Source of the DNA: Gilvimarinus gilvus
GTDB lineage: Bacteria; Pseudomonadota; Gammaproteobacteria; Pseudomonadales; Cellvibrionaceae
Assembly: GCF_030518155.1 (NCBI RefSeq)
Contig: NZ_JAULRU010000617.1
Span: 62,001-126,000, forward strand
Length of the DNA stretch: 64,000 nt
Reading direction: 5' to 3'
Of the stretch, positions 45,017-53,896 are shown in pieces. Position 1 is the first letter of the stretch, and each line of letters begins with the position of its first letter. The position numbers and the translations under genes are program-made. Under the pieces are notes generated by a model. That model was not told where the DNA came from, did no database searches, and saw only the letters and a program-made list of their open reading frames with translations.

Positions 45017-45703
45017 ATGAAAAAAGCCATTCTTGCCAGTGCGATCATCGCTGGCACAGCATTTCACCCTCAGGTTTCGCAAGCCGTCGAGCTGGAAACC
45101 AAACAAGCCGGTGTCGCCACCGCCGGCATTGTGGCTGGCGCTTTAGCTGGCGGGCCCGTGGGTATGCTGGCGGCCTTTATCGGTACCATTTACGTGACAG
45201 AGCAGATGGAAAATAATGAAGAAGCAAAACAGCTTGAGCGGGAGTTTTTAAGCTCACAGCAAGAGCTACACAACCTAAACCGAGAGCTTCACGCAGCGAA
45301 TACCACGATCAGCGAATTTGAAACCATCACACTCGACCAGCTGCAACTGCAAGTGATGTTCAAAACCGGCGAGGATACCCTCAACCCGCAAAACGCAAAA
45401 GCGCTGACCACACTCGCGACATTTTTACAGGATAACCCCGAGCTTACCGTTAGCCTGGACGGCTACGCAGACCCGCGCGGTACCGATGAGTACAACAATG
45501 TTTTATCGCAGTACCGGGCCGATACGGTTAAAACGGCACTGCTCAAAGCAGGTATTGACGAGTCACGCATTCGCATCAATGCGCACGGCGCCTCGACCAC
45601 TCAGGCAGTCATCGGCGACTACGAAACCTACGCTCTGGAGCGGCGGGTAGATATTAAAATCATCAACCCAACCGACCTGGCCAGCGTAGCGCAGGCCCAC
45701 TAG
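45017..45703 (+). CDS. OmpA-family envelope protein with glycine-rich membrane segment
   Basis: AAGGAGTTCCACC precedes the ATG at 45017 and a signal peptide ends near VSQA. The order is a glycine-zipper-like hydrophobic segment (AGIVAGALAGGPVGMLAAFIG, about residues 41-62), a coiled coil (about 68-105) and an OmpA C-terminal peptidoglycan-binding domain (LQVMFKTGEDTL ... DGYADPRGTDEYN ... ERRVDIKI). This layout resembles PdsO, the OmpA-like protein of the proteobacterial dedicated sortase system, but no sortase or LPXTG-type partner is nearby. A general envelope-anchoring role is safer. Confidence 0.75.
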   Translation: MKKAILASAIIAGTAFHPQVSQAVELETKQAGVATAGIVAGALAGGPVGMLAAFIGTIYVTEQMENNEEAKQLEREFLSSQQELHNLNRELHAANTTISEFETITLDQLQLQVMFKTGEDTLNPQNAKALTTLATFLQDNPELTVSLDGYADPRGTDEYNNVLSQYRADTVKTALLKAGIDESRIRINAHGASTTQAVIGDYETYALERRVDIKIINPTDLASVAQAH

Positions 45704-45740
45704 ACCAAAGTAATTCCCCTTTCATTGTCACCCCCTCTTA

Positions 45741-45764
45741 GGGCGGCTGCGCCGCCCCTTTTTA
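45741..45764 (+). terminator. Terminator of the OmpA-like gene
   Basis: GGGCGGC-TGC-GCCGCCC is followed by CTTTTTA, 38 bases after the stop codon. The remaining gap to 45976 contains only a small CTAGCA/TGCTAG hairpin. Confidence 0.88.
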
Positions 45765-45976
45765 ACTATCTGCCCGCTGCCAAATAGCGTTGAGAATGGA
45801 AACGCAAAAAAGGGACTCTAGCAAAATGCTAGCGTCGAGATAATTCAATCCAATACCTGTTTTTATTTTTTCTGGCGGTTGTATCTGCGGCTTTCAAAAT
45901 GGCCTGTTAGGCCGGTCAATTCATAGCCGTCTGTAATCTCGTCACCGGCAGAGATTCCCTCCACGGCCGCTACTGA

Positions 45977-47998
45977 TCAAGTCCCGATAACGCCACCATC
46001 GTCTTTCGTCACTAACACGGTGGTTGAGCGCGGTCGTGTCTTACCATCGCTGGCAGGGTAGCTTATTGCCGGGTGCTGCACATTAAACCAAAGGGCTTTA
46101 CCATCGGGTGTGCCGGTAAGCCCGGTAATTTCGGCCCCAATAGGGCCGGTGGCAAAACGTTTAACAACCCGGGTTACGGTATCGGCACACAAGAGTTGAT
46201 TGCAGCCTTGCCCGTTGTATTCTAGCTCTAGCTCATCGTAGTCGGTCGCAATCCAGAGGCGGTTGTCGCCGTCAAACCAAAGCCCATCCGGGCAGGAAAA
46301 ACGGTCACCGCTAAGAGGCTGTGGCTCGCCGTTATCGCCTATGGTACTCAGCACCGGTCCGGCCAACACAAACAACTCCCACTCAAAGCTGAGCGCTGCT
46401 GGGTTTTGTTCGTGCTCGCGCCAGCGCAAAATTTGCCCATGGTGATTCTCCGCGCGCGGGTTGGCCGGGTTTAACGGTTGATCTTCAACAACGCCACGCT
46501 TGTAGTTATTGGTCAGCGAAATGTAACCATCCGTCGTTTGCGGATGTACCGCCACCCACTCAGGCCGGTCCATGGAGGTAGCGCCAACGGTATCGGCCGC
46601 GCGGCGTAAATCAATCAAAACATCGGCCTGTGAGTGAAACCCATTGACCTCGGTCAAACCATTTTGACCGTACTCTAAAGCGCGCCACTGCCCGGTTCCA
46701 TCAGCATTGTAACTGGCGCAGTAGACCGTGCCTTTATCCAGTAAGTGTTTATTGCGCTCGGGCCGGGCGGCATCAAAGCGTGCACTGGGCACGAATTTAT
46801 ACACATATTCGCCGCGAGTATCGTCGCCGGAATAAAACGCCATGGTACCGTCGTCGGCCAATACACAAGTGCAGCCTTCACGCACGAGCCTACCCAGCGC
46901 AGTGCGCTTGATTGGCGTCGACTGTGGGTCAAAGGGATCAAACTCCACCACCCAGCCAAACCGATTGGGTTCGTTGACAAAGCCCTGATATGGCAAAGCG
47001 TCATTGGGGGTTGCGTCAAAACGCGGATCAACCGACTCCCAGTAATACTTATGACTGTGCGGCCCTTGCGCTATTGCGTACCTATGATGCGAAGAGCGCT
47101 GTTGCCAATCGTCGTGATCGCGATTGACGAAATAGTTTTTCCAGTTTTCTTCGCACATTAAATAAGTGCCCCAGGGTGTCACCCCCATGGAACAGTTATT
47201 TAAAGTGCCAAGGACTCGGGTACCGGTAGGGTCCTGGGCCGTTTTCATAGCATCGCTACCTGCCGCCGGGCCACGAATTTCCATTGGCGTGTTTACCGTT
47301 AAACGCCGATTAAACGCCGATGGCAGAACTCTCTGCCAGTGCCCAGCACTATCTTTTTTTACCTCTATAATACTGGCGCCGTGTGCCGCTTGCTCTTTTT
47401 GCACTTGCGCAAGCGGGCGAATTTTTTCGCCATGCTTACCCGTGATGACAGTCGGGCCATTCGGGTGCAATGTGTCATTGGTGTATTCATGGTTTACCAC
47501 CAACAAGCCGTGGGCATTGGGCTCGTTCGAAAACGGGAAAAAATGCATCCCATCGTGATTTTGCCCAGCCTGCTGTGTTTGTACATCGGCGGTAGCATCG
47601 GCACTGTCTGTCCAACCCGGCGCGGCGTTGGTGACTGTATCTCCCCAACTAAAAAAAGCCCGCGCGGTATAGCCAGGTGGCACAGTGACGGTATCTACCT
47701 GATCACCCAAAGCGACCGGCACTGACTGAAACCCAATGTCCGGACGAATCGTATCGGCAAAGGTGTCAGTGGATATTTGACTTGTATGCGAGCTACAGGC
47801 GCTTAACGAAAAAGGCCCGGCGCCAAGCGCCAGGCAACTCGCCATTGAGCCTGTTAAAACAGAGCGTCGCGAGAAGGAGAGTTGTTCAAGATTTGACTCG
47901 GCAGTTGCCGCCGCTGCGCTTGGATTAACCGCCAAATCATCAACATCGCCAAATCCGTAATCTTTTTGTAGAGAATTTTTATTGAGCGGGTTAGTCAT
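45977..47998 (-). CDS. phoX: PhoX-family (DUF839) alkaline phosphatase, Tat-exported
   Basis: The 673-residue protein has a twin-arginine signal FSRRSVLTGSMASCLALGAG at about residues 42-61, after a polar N-terminal region, as in many PhoX proteins. Family motifs include FPFSNEPNAHGLLVVNHEYTN, GTLNNCSMGVTPWGTYLMCEENW, FGWVVEFDPFDP and PDGLWFDGDNRLWIATD. PhoX hydrolyses phosphomonoesters with an Fe/Ca cofactor, and Tat export fits cofactor loading in the cytoplasm. Its start overlaps the phytase stop by eight bases, so it is the third gene of a phosphate-acquisition operon. Confidence 0.9.
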   Translation of the reverse strand: MTNPLNKNSLQKDYGFGDVDDLAVNPSAAAATAESNLEQLSFSRRSVLTGSMASCLALGAGPFSLSACSSHTSQISTDTFADTIRPDIGFQSVPVALGDQVDTVTVPPGYTARAFFSWGDTVTNAAPGWTDSADATADVQTQQAGQNHDGMHFFPFSNEPNAHGLLVVNHEYTNDTLHPNGPTVITGKHGEKIRPLAQVQKEQAAHGASIIEVKKDSAGHWQRVLPSAFNRRLTVNTPMEIRGPAAGSDAMKTAQDPTGTRVLGTLNNCSMGVTPWGTYLMCEENWKNYFVNRDHDDWQQRSSHHRYAIAQGPHSHKYYWESVDPRFDATPNDALPYQGFVNEPNRFGWVVEFDPFDPQSTPIKRTALGRLVREGCTCVLADDGTMAFYSGDDTRGEYVYKFVPSARFDAARPERNKHLLDKGTVYCASYNADGTGQWRALEYGQNGLTEVNGFHSQADVLIDLRRAADTVGATSMDRPEWVAVHPQTTDGYISLTNNYKRGVVEDQPLNPANPRAENHHGQILRWREHEQNPAALSFEWELFVLAGPVLSTIGDNGEPQPLSGDRFSCPDGLWFDGDNRLWIATDYDELELEYNGQGCNQLLCADTVTRVVKRFATGPIGAEITGLTGTPDGKALWFNVQHPAISYPASDGKTRPRSTTVLVTKDDGGVIGT

Positions 47999-49841
47999 TC
48001 AGTTGCAACTCCCGGGCAATATCCTGCCATGGCACCAGCTTAAAATTCTGCGGCTGTTCTGGCATAACGTTATGGCCGTCTTGCGCTATAAACGCACCGT
48101 ATTCTAACCCCTTCCCTAACGATCGATGCGTCACCTCTAACCCATCGGTCTCGCTAATGGCGTCGATACCAAGAGGCAAATTATTGCCAACCGAAAATTT
48201 TCCCAACACCTCAAAAGGCGCGTGTGCATTCAACACCAAATACGCATCGTCACCCTGACTGGATACAATCAAAAAGCGACTATCAACCGCGGGGTAAAGC
48301 GCCAATCCTTCCACATCAGCCACCAGTTCAGAATCTATAGCTTTGACTAACTCAAGCTTTGTTGCATCCTCGGCTCGGGCAGAGAGTGTCCAAACGCCGA
48401 TATCTTCTTCGCCGACAAACAAACGACCACGCTTGTCGTCCGCCACACACCCTTCCGGCTGAGTATCTACGGCAAAGTTGCGCGCGAGAGTCCCGTGAAG
48501 TTTGCCATTGGTTGCGCTGATCAGGTATTGTTCAAACCGACCGCTTTTACCATTAGCAATCGCGTAAGTTGCATCGCCATCCTGATACATACACAAGCCG
48601 TAAATCTCTTCCAGGCCTGTAGGCAATTCCGCCACATGCACCACACTGCCTTCGGTTGGGTGAATACGGTAAACAGACAAGCTGTTTTCATCGCGCTGCG
48701 TTGCAACCGCAATATCGGCCACCCCATCACCGAAATCAAACCCATAGCGAAGATCCACATTGTTGAGACGTCCCGTCTCCAACATGTCCAGTTGCTGCCC
48801 TTGTAAGCTATAGACCCCAAGACCATGTTTTTTATCGGTACCCAGCACACGACTCAGCTCAGGCTGGGTTGGGTGCACCCAAATAGCCGGATCATCGGCG
48901 GCATCGCCAAAGCGAACCACAGGCTCGGTTTGCATAATCGGCTTGACGATGGATACGTCATTTACAGTGTTCGTTGCAGCTCGTGACACGGGCTGATAAC
49001 TCAGGTGTGTTTGCACGGTATGGCCCAAGTCATCGTCACGGGCAATTAAATGCAATTTATCGTCAACAACCCAGGTACGTAATGACTCGGCTTCGCCCAG
49101 CGCAGCCCATTGCCCAATCGGCTGCGCCGTCCAGCGTTGGTTAGCACTGCGATAAGAAAATACTTGTTTAGTATCAGCGGCTACGGCGATAAGCTCATCT
49201 CCCACCACGCTAATGGCTTCAGCGCCGCCGGCTAGTTGCCCACGCGGAGCTACCAAGTCAATGATTTCACGCCCCGATGGCCGCTCCGGGTCCGCCTCAT
49301 AACGCCATATTCCCACCCCCTCTTCCAGTACGAATAAGCCACCGCGACTATCGGCATCGCAGGCGATAGTATTCGGTGGTATGGGTAGGTTACGCACTTT
49401 AATCGGCGAGATTTCACCACCGGCATAGACCAGCCAATGTTCCGCACTGCCGCGCTCATCCACAATAAATAGAGATACCTCCCCTTGTGGGTTAACCGCC
49501 ATGCACAATGTTTCCGGGAGGAAATCTGGCGATGGCAAAGCTGCCACTTCTTTCACTGAGGTGCCATTGACTTGAAAGATACGTGGTGTCGCGGCAGTCC
49601 CCACAACGGTTGCCACTAAAACGTTTGAGCCTACACTGACTGAATCGAGCAATTCAGCGTTGGCGGTAATAACGGCATCATCTATGACCAGTTGCCCGGC
49701 ACTATTAATGAATGCCCACTGACTGCCATTTTCGCTCAGCGGCAGTGCAGTCTGATGATTCATTGTTGAGGTTTCATTGTGGGCACAGGCATTGACGTTT
49801 ATCAGTAACGCTAGTACCGCGATCATTGTTTTAAATTGCAT
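47991..49841 (-). CDS. Beta-propeller 3-phytase, dual-domain lipoprotein
   Basis: The start at 49841 gives MQFKTMIAVLALLINVNAC, a lipoprotein signal. Residues about 30-310 form an incomplete first propeller, and about 315-616 a full beta-propeller phytase. The latter shows FGDAADDPAIWVHP, GTDKKHGLGVYSLQGQ, RLNNVDLRYGF, TQPEGCVADDKRGRLFVGEED, ADVEGLALY and SSQGDDAYLVLN. These provide the Ca and phosphate sites. Dual-domain forms are known to cleave phytate more effectively. It lies 69 bases after the TonB receptor, a common pairing in aquatic gammaproteobacteria. Confidence 0.92.
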   Translation of the reverse strand: MQFKTMIAVLALLINVNACAHNETSTMNHQTALPLSENGSQWAFINSAGQLVIDDAVITANAELLDSVSVGSNVLVATVVGTAATPRIFQVNGTSVKEVAALPSPDFLPETLCMAVNPQGEVSLFIVDERGSAEHWLVYAGGEISPIKVRNLPIPPNTIACDADSRGGLFVLEEGVGIWRYEADPERPSGREIIDLVAPRGQLAGGAEAISVVGDELIAVAADTKQVFSYRSANQRWTAQPIGQWAALGEAESLRTWVVDDKLHLIARDDDLGHTVQTHLSYQPVSRAATNTVNDVSIVKPIMQTEPVVRFGDAADDPAIWVHPTQPELSRVLGTDKKHGLGVYSLQGQQLDMLETGRLNNVDLRYGFDFGDGVADIAVATQRDENSLSVYRIHPTEGSVVHVAELPTGLEEIYGLCMYQDGDATYAIANGKSGRFEQYLISATNGKLHGTLARNFAVDTQPEGCVADDKRGRLFVGEEDIGVWTLSARAEDATKLELVKAIDSELVADVEGLALYPAVDSRFLIVSSQGDDAYLVLNAHAPFEVLGKFSVGNNLPLGIDAISETDGLEVTHRSLGKGLEYGAFIAQDGHNVMPEQPQNFKLVPWQDIARELQLND

Positions 49842-49910
49842 TTCGCATTTCCATCCGTTACGAACAACGCCTAGCTCCTGACGAAGGCTAGGCGCTGCTC
49901 TGGTCAAACC

Positions 49911-52679
49911 TTAAAAGTTAGTAACAGTAACACCCATCTTGAATGTCATCCCATAGCTTTCGTACTGCGCATTGTAGCTACGATCATTCAGATAAGCGTA
50001 GTAAGGCTCGTCGGTTAAGTTCATTGCCTCAAGGTACACTTGCACACCGTCGGTAATATAGTAACGGGCTGACAAATCAAGCTGGGTTTGCGCATCAACA
50101 TACACATCTTCTTCACTGTCACTGACATCACCCACTTCCAGCAAGTACTCAGACTTATAGTTGGCGGCTAAGCGCACGCTAAAACTGCTGGACTCATAAC
50201 CCACACTCAAGTTGCCCGTGGTGTCTGACTGGCTTGGCATGACGATGGTACGACTCATTGCGCCATCGTCTTCATCGTAATAATCCAATGTTGCCTCTGA
50301 ATCCGAGAAAGTGGCATTCGCGGATATCAACAGGCCGTTAAATGGCGCCGGCAAAAAGTCTAACTGCTTAGACAATGCCAGCTCAGCACCGAGAATTTCC
50401 GCTTCATCACCATTGGCGAAAGTAACGGCTTCATCGTATTCGGTGAAGCCAGGCGTACCGGCCAGATCCGTTTGATAAATAAAATTGTCTATTTCTTTGT
50501 AGTAGGCAAATGCCGAGAAAACACCGGCAATTCCCATATAGTGCTCAAAACCCACATCCAGGTTGCTCGATTCCATCGCCTCAAGATCCGGATTACCGAA
50601 CTCAGCCTCTTCATCATCGATCACAAAGAAGGGGGCCACTTGTTCAAAGTTAGGACGCACTAGCGCGTTACTCCAAGAGGCGCGCATTTGCGTGTTTTCA
50701 CCAAGCGAGTAGCGGGCATGCAGCGATGGCAAAATATGGTCATACTGTTTGCTGGCACTGGTATCGCTAAACTCATCGCCATCGTATTTGGTACCGGCGG
50801 CATTAAAGTCTGTATCTTCGTAACGAACGCCACCAAGCACACGCAAGTTGCCTATGTCGATGCGACCCATCGCGTAAGCGGCGGCCACATCTTCTTGCAC
50901 GGTAAAATCTTCAATGCGCGAGTCCTCTTCTTCGTAAAACTCGTTTTTGTCCAGTGGCGCAATGGCACCGGCGACCGCATTGGCATTAATACCCGGGCCA
51001 AAGGTGCCCAGCGTATAGTCAGGGCCATTCGCGCTGTAGGCGGAGAAGCTCCGTTGCTCGTCGCTAAAACCGTGCTCATCGAAATCTCCAAACACCCAAA
51101 CACTGACGTCGTTGTCTTTTTCCCGTTGACGATACTTACCGCCAACCTTCAACTGCACCGCGTTATTGCCAACAAACATATCGCGCGTTATATCAAACTG
51201 GAAGGACCGCTCCTCGTCGTTGGTCTGGGAGGATGCCCACTCTACCTCATCCAGCTCGTAAGCTGCGGGGTCAACGAAATTCGCCGGGGTGTACATCCAA
51301 GGCTGCACTGTATCGGTAAACGATACGCCGGCAAAGGCATCGCTTCCGGCAAATACGGCGCCGGACACATGCTCAGGTTCATCCTCACCAGACTCGGAAA
51401 GTGCCGCACGGTAATCCAGTGTCCAATTACCCGCGCGTGTGGTGCCCCCCAAAGATGTGGAAAAAATCTCCTGAGTTTCGGTGCGATCTTTCAGTTCGCG
51501 CTCAATCTCAGCAACGCCTTCTTCACCAGCCATAACGCCGTCTTCATACTCGAAGATATTGGCCAGGCGTACTTCCGCATCCGTGTACTTGCTGAACAGG
51601 TTGCGCCAATACAAATCTGTATTCTCGCTCGGCTTGTAGTCTAGATTTAAAGTCAGACCCGAACGCTCGCGGCTAATGGTGTAGTCACGCTGCTCTACTT
51701 CTTCCAGTAAAGCGCCGTCGTCGTCAAAATCCCAGCCACCTCCGGTTTCGATGTTGTCAGAGCCGAATGAGCGGTCATACCAGCTTATTCCCCCCGCAAT
51801 ACCAAAGTTGTCCTCGCCAGAGCCGATACTGAACTTGTCGGAAGCCGTTAGCGCCAACTTAGGGCTGGACTCCTCCGTTAAGTCGTTATAGCTGCCTTCG
51901 GCTGTAAAGGAATAGAACATGTCGTCGCGATCAAACGCCGACAAGCTTTGGATATCAATGCTGCCACCCAGAGCGTTCGCGTCCATGTCCGGGGTCAAGG
52001 TTTTGCTGACGACTAAGCCTTCCAGCAAATCCGAGGGAATCACATCGAGAGCGACGGCGCGGCGGCCGCTGTCTGGCGAGGGCAGGCTAACGCCGTTAAT
52101 GGTGACGGCATTGTAATCGGGACCGAGACCACGCACCCGAACATAACGACCCTCACCCTGATCACGCTCGATTGACAAGCCTGGCAGACGCTGCAGCGCT
52201 TCGGACACGTTGGTGTCAGGCAACTGGCCAATGGCGTCGGCCGCAACAGCGCTCACAACGTTATCGGCTGAGCGTTGACGGTTCAAGGCTTTGTTTAAAC
52301 TACCGGCTTGCCCCAACACGATTAGATATTCGGTATTGGGAGTGGTCGGTGCAATTTGAAAATTGCTGATCAGCGTTTCGTTATCACGCACTGAAACCTG
52401 ACGATTCAGTGTTTCCACGCCCAGGTAACTCACACTCAAGGTGTAATCGCCAGCCGCAATACCGCTCAGAACAAAGCGGCCATCGCGCGCGGTTACCGCG
52501 CTCACATTGAGCTCTTCAATTTTTACCCGACTACCTTGCAGCGGCAGCCCACTCAACTGAGCCGTTAACTGTCCACGGATCTGACCATCGGCCCATGTTT
52601 CACCTGCGGCCAGTGCGCTTATTGCGCCGATCAGTAAATTGCGTTTAAAAGAAGGTTTTTTCTTTGTGTGCAGAGTCAC
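49911..52679 (-). CDS. TonB-dependent outer-membrane receptor, probable phytate/phosphate-ester uptake
   Basis: The 922-residue protein starts at a GTG with GGGGAG upstream. After a signal peptide (cleavage near TWA) a carboxypeptidase-like regulatory domain (about 32-115) is followed by the plug (DAIGQLPDTNVSEALQRLPG, VRVRGLGPDYNAVTINGV, about 140-260) and a 22-strand-type barrel ending in Phe (VTVTNF). No SusD partner is present. The operon with phytase and PhoX and an upstream Pho box (52754-52771) suggests import of inositol phosphates or another organophosphate. Confidence 0.9.
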   Translation of the reverse strand: MTLHTKKKPSFKRNLLIGAISALAAGETWADGQIRGQLTAQLSGLPLQGSRVKIEELNVSAVTARDGRFVLSGIAAGDYTLSVSYLGVETLNRQVSVRDNETLISNFQIAPTTPNTEYLIVLGQAGSLNKALNRQRSADNVVSAVAADAIGQLPDTNVSEALQRLPGLSIERDQGEGRYVRVRGLGPDYNAVTINGVSLPSPDSGRRAVALDVIPSDLLEGLVVSKTLTPDMDANALGGSIDIQSLSAFDRDDMFYSFTAEGSYNDLTEESSPKLALTASDKFSIGSGEDNFGIAGGISWYDRSFGSDNIETGGGWDFDDDGALLEEVEQRDYTISRERSGLTLNLDYKPSENTDLYWRNLFSKYTDAEVRLANIFEYEDGVMAGEEGVAEIERELKDRTETQEIFSTSLGGTTRAGNWTLDYRAALSESGEDEPEHVSGAVFAGSDAFAGVSFTDTVQPWMYTPANFVDPAAYELDEVEWASSQTNDEERSFQFDITRDMFVGNNAVQLKVGGKYRQREKDNDVSVWVFGDFDEHGFSDEQRSFSAYSANGPDYTLGTFGPGINANAVAGAIAPLDKNEFYEEEDSRIEDFTVQEDVAAAYAMGRIDIGNLRVLGGVRYEDTDFNAAGTKYDGDEFSDTSASKQYDHILPSLHARYSLGENTQMRASWSNALVRPNFEQVAPFFVIDDEEAEFGNPDLEAMESSNLDVGFEHYMGIAGVFSAFAYYKEIDNFIYQTDLAGTPGFTEYDEAVTFANGDEAEILGAELALSKQLDFLPAPFNGLLISANATFSDSEATLDYYDEDDGAMSRTIVMPSQSDTTGNLSVGYESSSFSVRLAANYKSEYLLEVGDVSDSEEDVYVDAQTQLDLSARYYITDGVQVYLEAMNLTDEPYYAYLNDRSYNAQYESYGMTFKMGVTVTNF

Positions 52680-52753
52680 GTGTCGCTCCCCAAAAAATTA
52701 GTGCAGATAGTGTGTGTTGCAATTTGAAAGTGGGGACACGCTAAAAAGCGCCG

Positions 52754-52771
52754 GTGACAGAAATATGACAG
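52754..52771 (-). promoter_or_regulatory. Pho box upstream of the TonB receptor-phytase-phoX operon
   Basis: The minus strand reads CTGTCATATTTCTGTCAC, two 11-base-spaced CTGTCA direct repeats, matching the E. coli PhoB consensus CTGTCATAWAWCTGTCAY at 17 of 18 positions. A TAGCGT -10-like element follows 10 bases later. It lies 75 bases upstream of the receptor start. Confidence 0.82.
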
Positions 52772-52922
52772 CGTTCAGCCAAGTACTAAATATGCTGGGG
52801 TTTACCGGCGCGATTGAGCCAATGCGCCCCCTTACAGGCCAGAGCCCACAATACGTCAGGGCTATATTTTGCCATTCGAGGTACGCATAAAAATTTTGTC
52901 TGAGCTGATTTGCCCCAACCCT

Positions 52923-52940
52923 CTGTCACAAATTTGTTAC
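52923..52940 (+). promoter_or_regulatory. Pho-box-like site upstream of the GGDEF-AraC pair
   Basis: CTGTCACAAATTTGTTAC matches the PhoB consensus at 15 of 18 positions, and TAGTTA follows 10 bases later as a -10-like element. It lies 47 bases before the GGDEF start. Together with the opposite site it occupies a 308-base divergent region that holds no gene. Confidence 0.65.
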
Positions 52941-52987
52941 ATAGTGCTGATAGTTAGGACAGTAATTTCCTTAACCTACGAAAGAAA

Positions 52988-53896
52988 ATGATCAAACTGC
53001 ATAAGTGGAAGCTGTTACTGATTGCTGTGGCAACCAATTTCACCATCTTACTGACCCTTGCCTTGGGCGAGATAAAAGTATGGGGGGAGATTGATTGGTT
53101 CGATATCGTCGGCGAAGGCGGTGTCAGCCTGCTGGCGGCACTCTGGCTAGTGTTCACTCTCAATAGTCGGCCAGCCGGCAATGTTACTAACCTTTTATGT
53201 CTGGGGCTTGGGTTCATTTTTGTCGGCACATTTCAAGACCTGCTCGACGAAGTCATTGCCTTACCGGAAGGGTCCTTTTTACGCGGCGGCCTGGAGTCAA
53301 CTCTGATGCCTATCGGTTTACTGGTACTGACTTTTGGCCTCTATCACTGGCACAAGGAACAGTTATGCTTTGTCGAACAGCGACGGCGCCGTGAGCAGGA
53401 CATCCGCGAATACCGCTGGCAAGACCAATTAACCGACTTAGGTGACGCCCGTTTCTTAAATCAGCAGTTGGACCAACTGCTGCGCCAGTGCCGTGCCGCG
53501 CGTCAGCCTCTGGCGCTGATTCTGCTCGACCTCGACCAATTCAATGCCACCAATCGCGCTTTCGGCCACAAAGAAGGTGATCGACTGCTGCGCGAACTCA
53601 GTGAATTGCTTATTTTGAATCTACGTCGCTGTGACTTGCTGTGCCGCTATGCAGGCGATCGTTTTGCCATCGTACTGCCCAACACGCCCGAGCTGCTCGC
53701 CAACGAGCTGGCCGGTCAACTCACAAGAGCGGTATCAAGCTTCGCCTACAAGACCAACAGTGGCGAAACGATCTACCACAGTGCCAGTGTCGGCGTGGCC
53801 GCTGACAACCCAGATGCCAATAAAACCGTCACCGAAATCGCTACCGCTCGCCTGCTCGCGGCCAAAGACCGCAAGAAAATGGAGAGCGCAGCCTAA
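52988..53896 (+). CDS. Membrane GGDEF-like protein with degenerate active site
   Basis: The 302-residue protein has four hydrophobic segments in its first 118 residues (about 8-27, 42-57, 66-85 and 104-118), then a basic coiled linker (QRRRREQDIREYR) and a GGDEF fold. Domain blocks are recognisable: WQDQLTDLGDARFLNQQLD, LILLDLDQFNATNRAFGHKEGDRLLRELS and LCRYAGDRFAIVLP. The signature GG(D/E)EF is AGDRF at about residues 222-226: Gly to Ala, and the catalytic Glu to Arg. Diguanylate cyclase activity is therefore unlikely, and it may act as a sensor or binding protein. Its stop overlaps the AraC start (TAATG). Confidence 0.8.
   Translation: MIKLHKWKLLLIAVATNFTILLTLALGEIKVWGEIDWFDIVGEGGVSLLAALWLVFTLNSRPAGNVTNLLCLGLGFIFVGTFQDLLDEVIALPEGSFLRGGLESTLMPIGLLVLTFGLYHWHKEQLCFVEQRRRREQDIREYRWQDQLTDLGDARFLNQQLDQLLRQCRAARQPLALILLDLDQFNATNRAFGHKEGDRLLRELSELLILNLRRCDLLCRYAGDRFAIVLPNTPELLANELAGQLTRAVSSFAYKTNSGETIYHSASVGVAADNPDANKTVTEIATARLLAAKDRKKMESAA

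Noticed and set aside
50688-51644. Long plus-strand open frame (318 codons) antisense to the TonB receptor
   Set aside because: It lies entirely within the receptor gene, has no ribosome site or family motifs, and its composition is that expected from the complementary strand.
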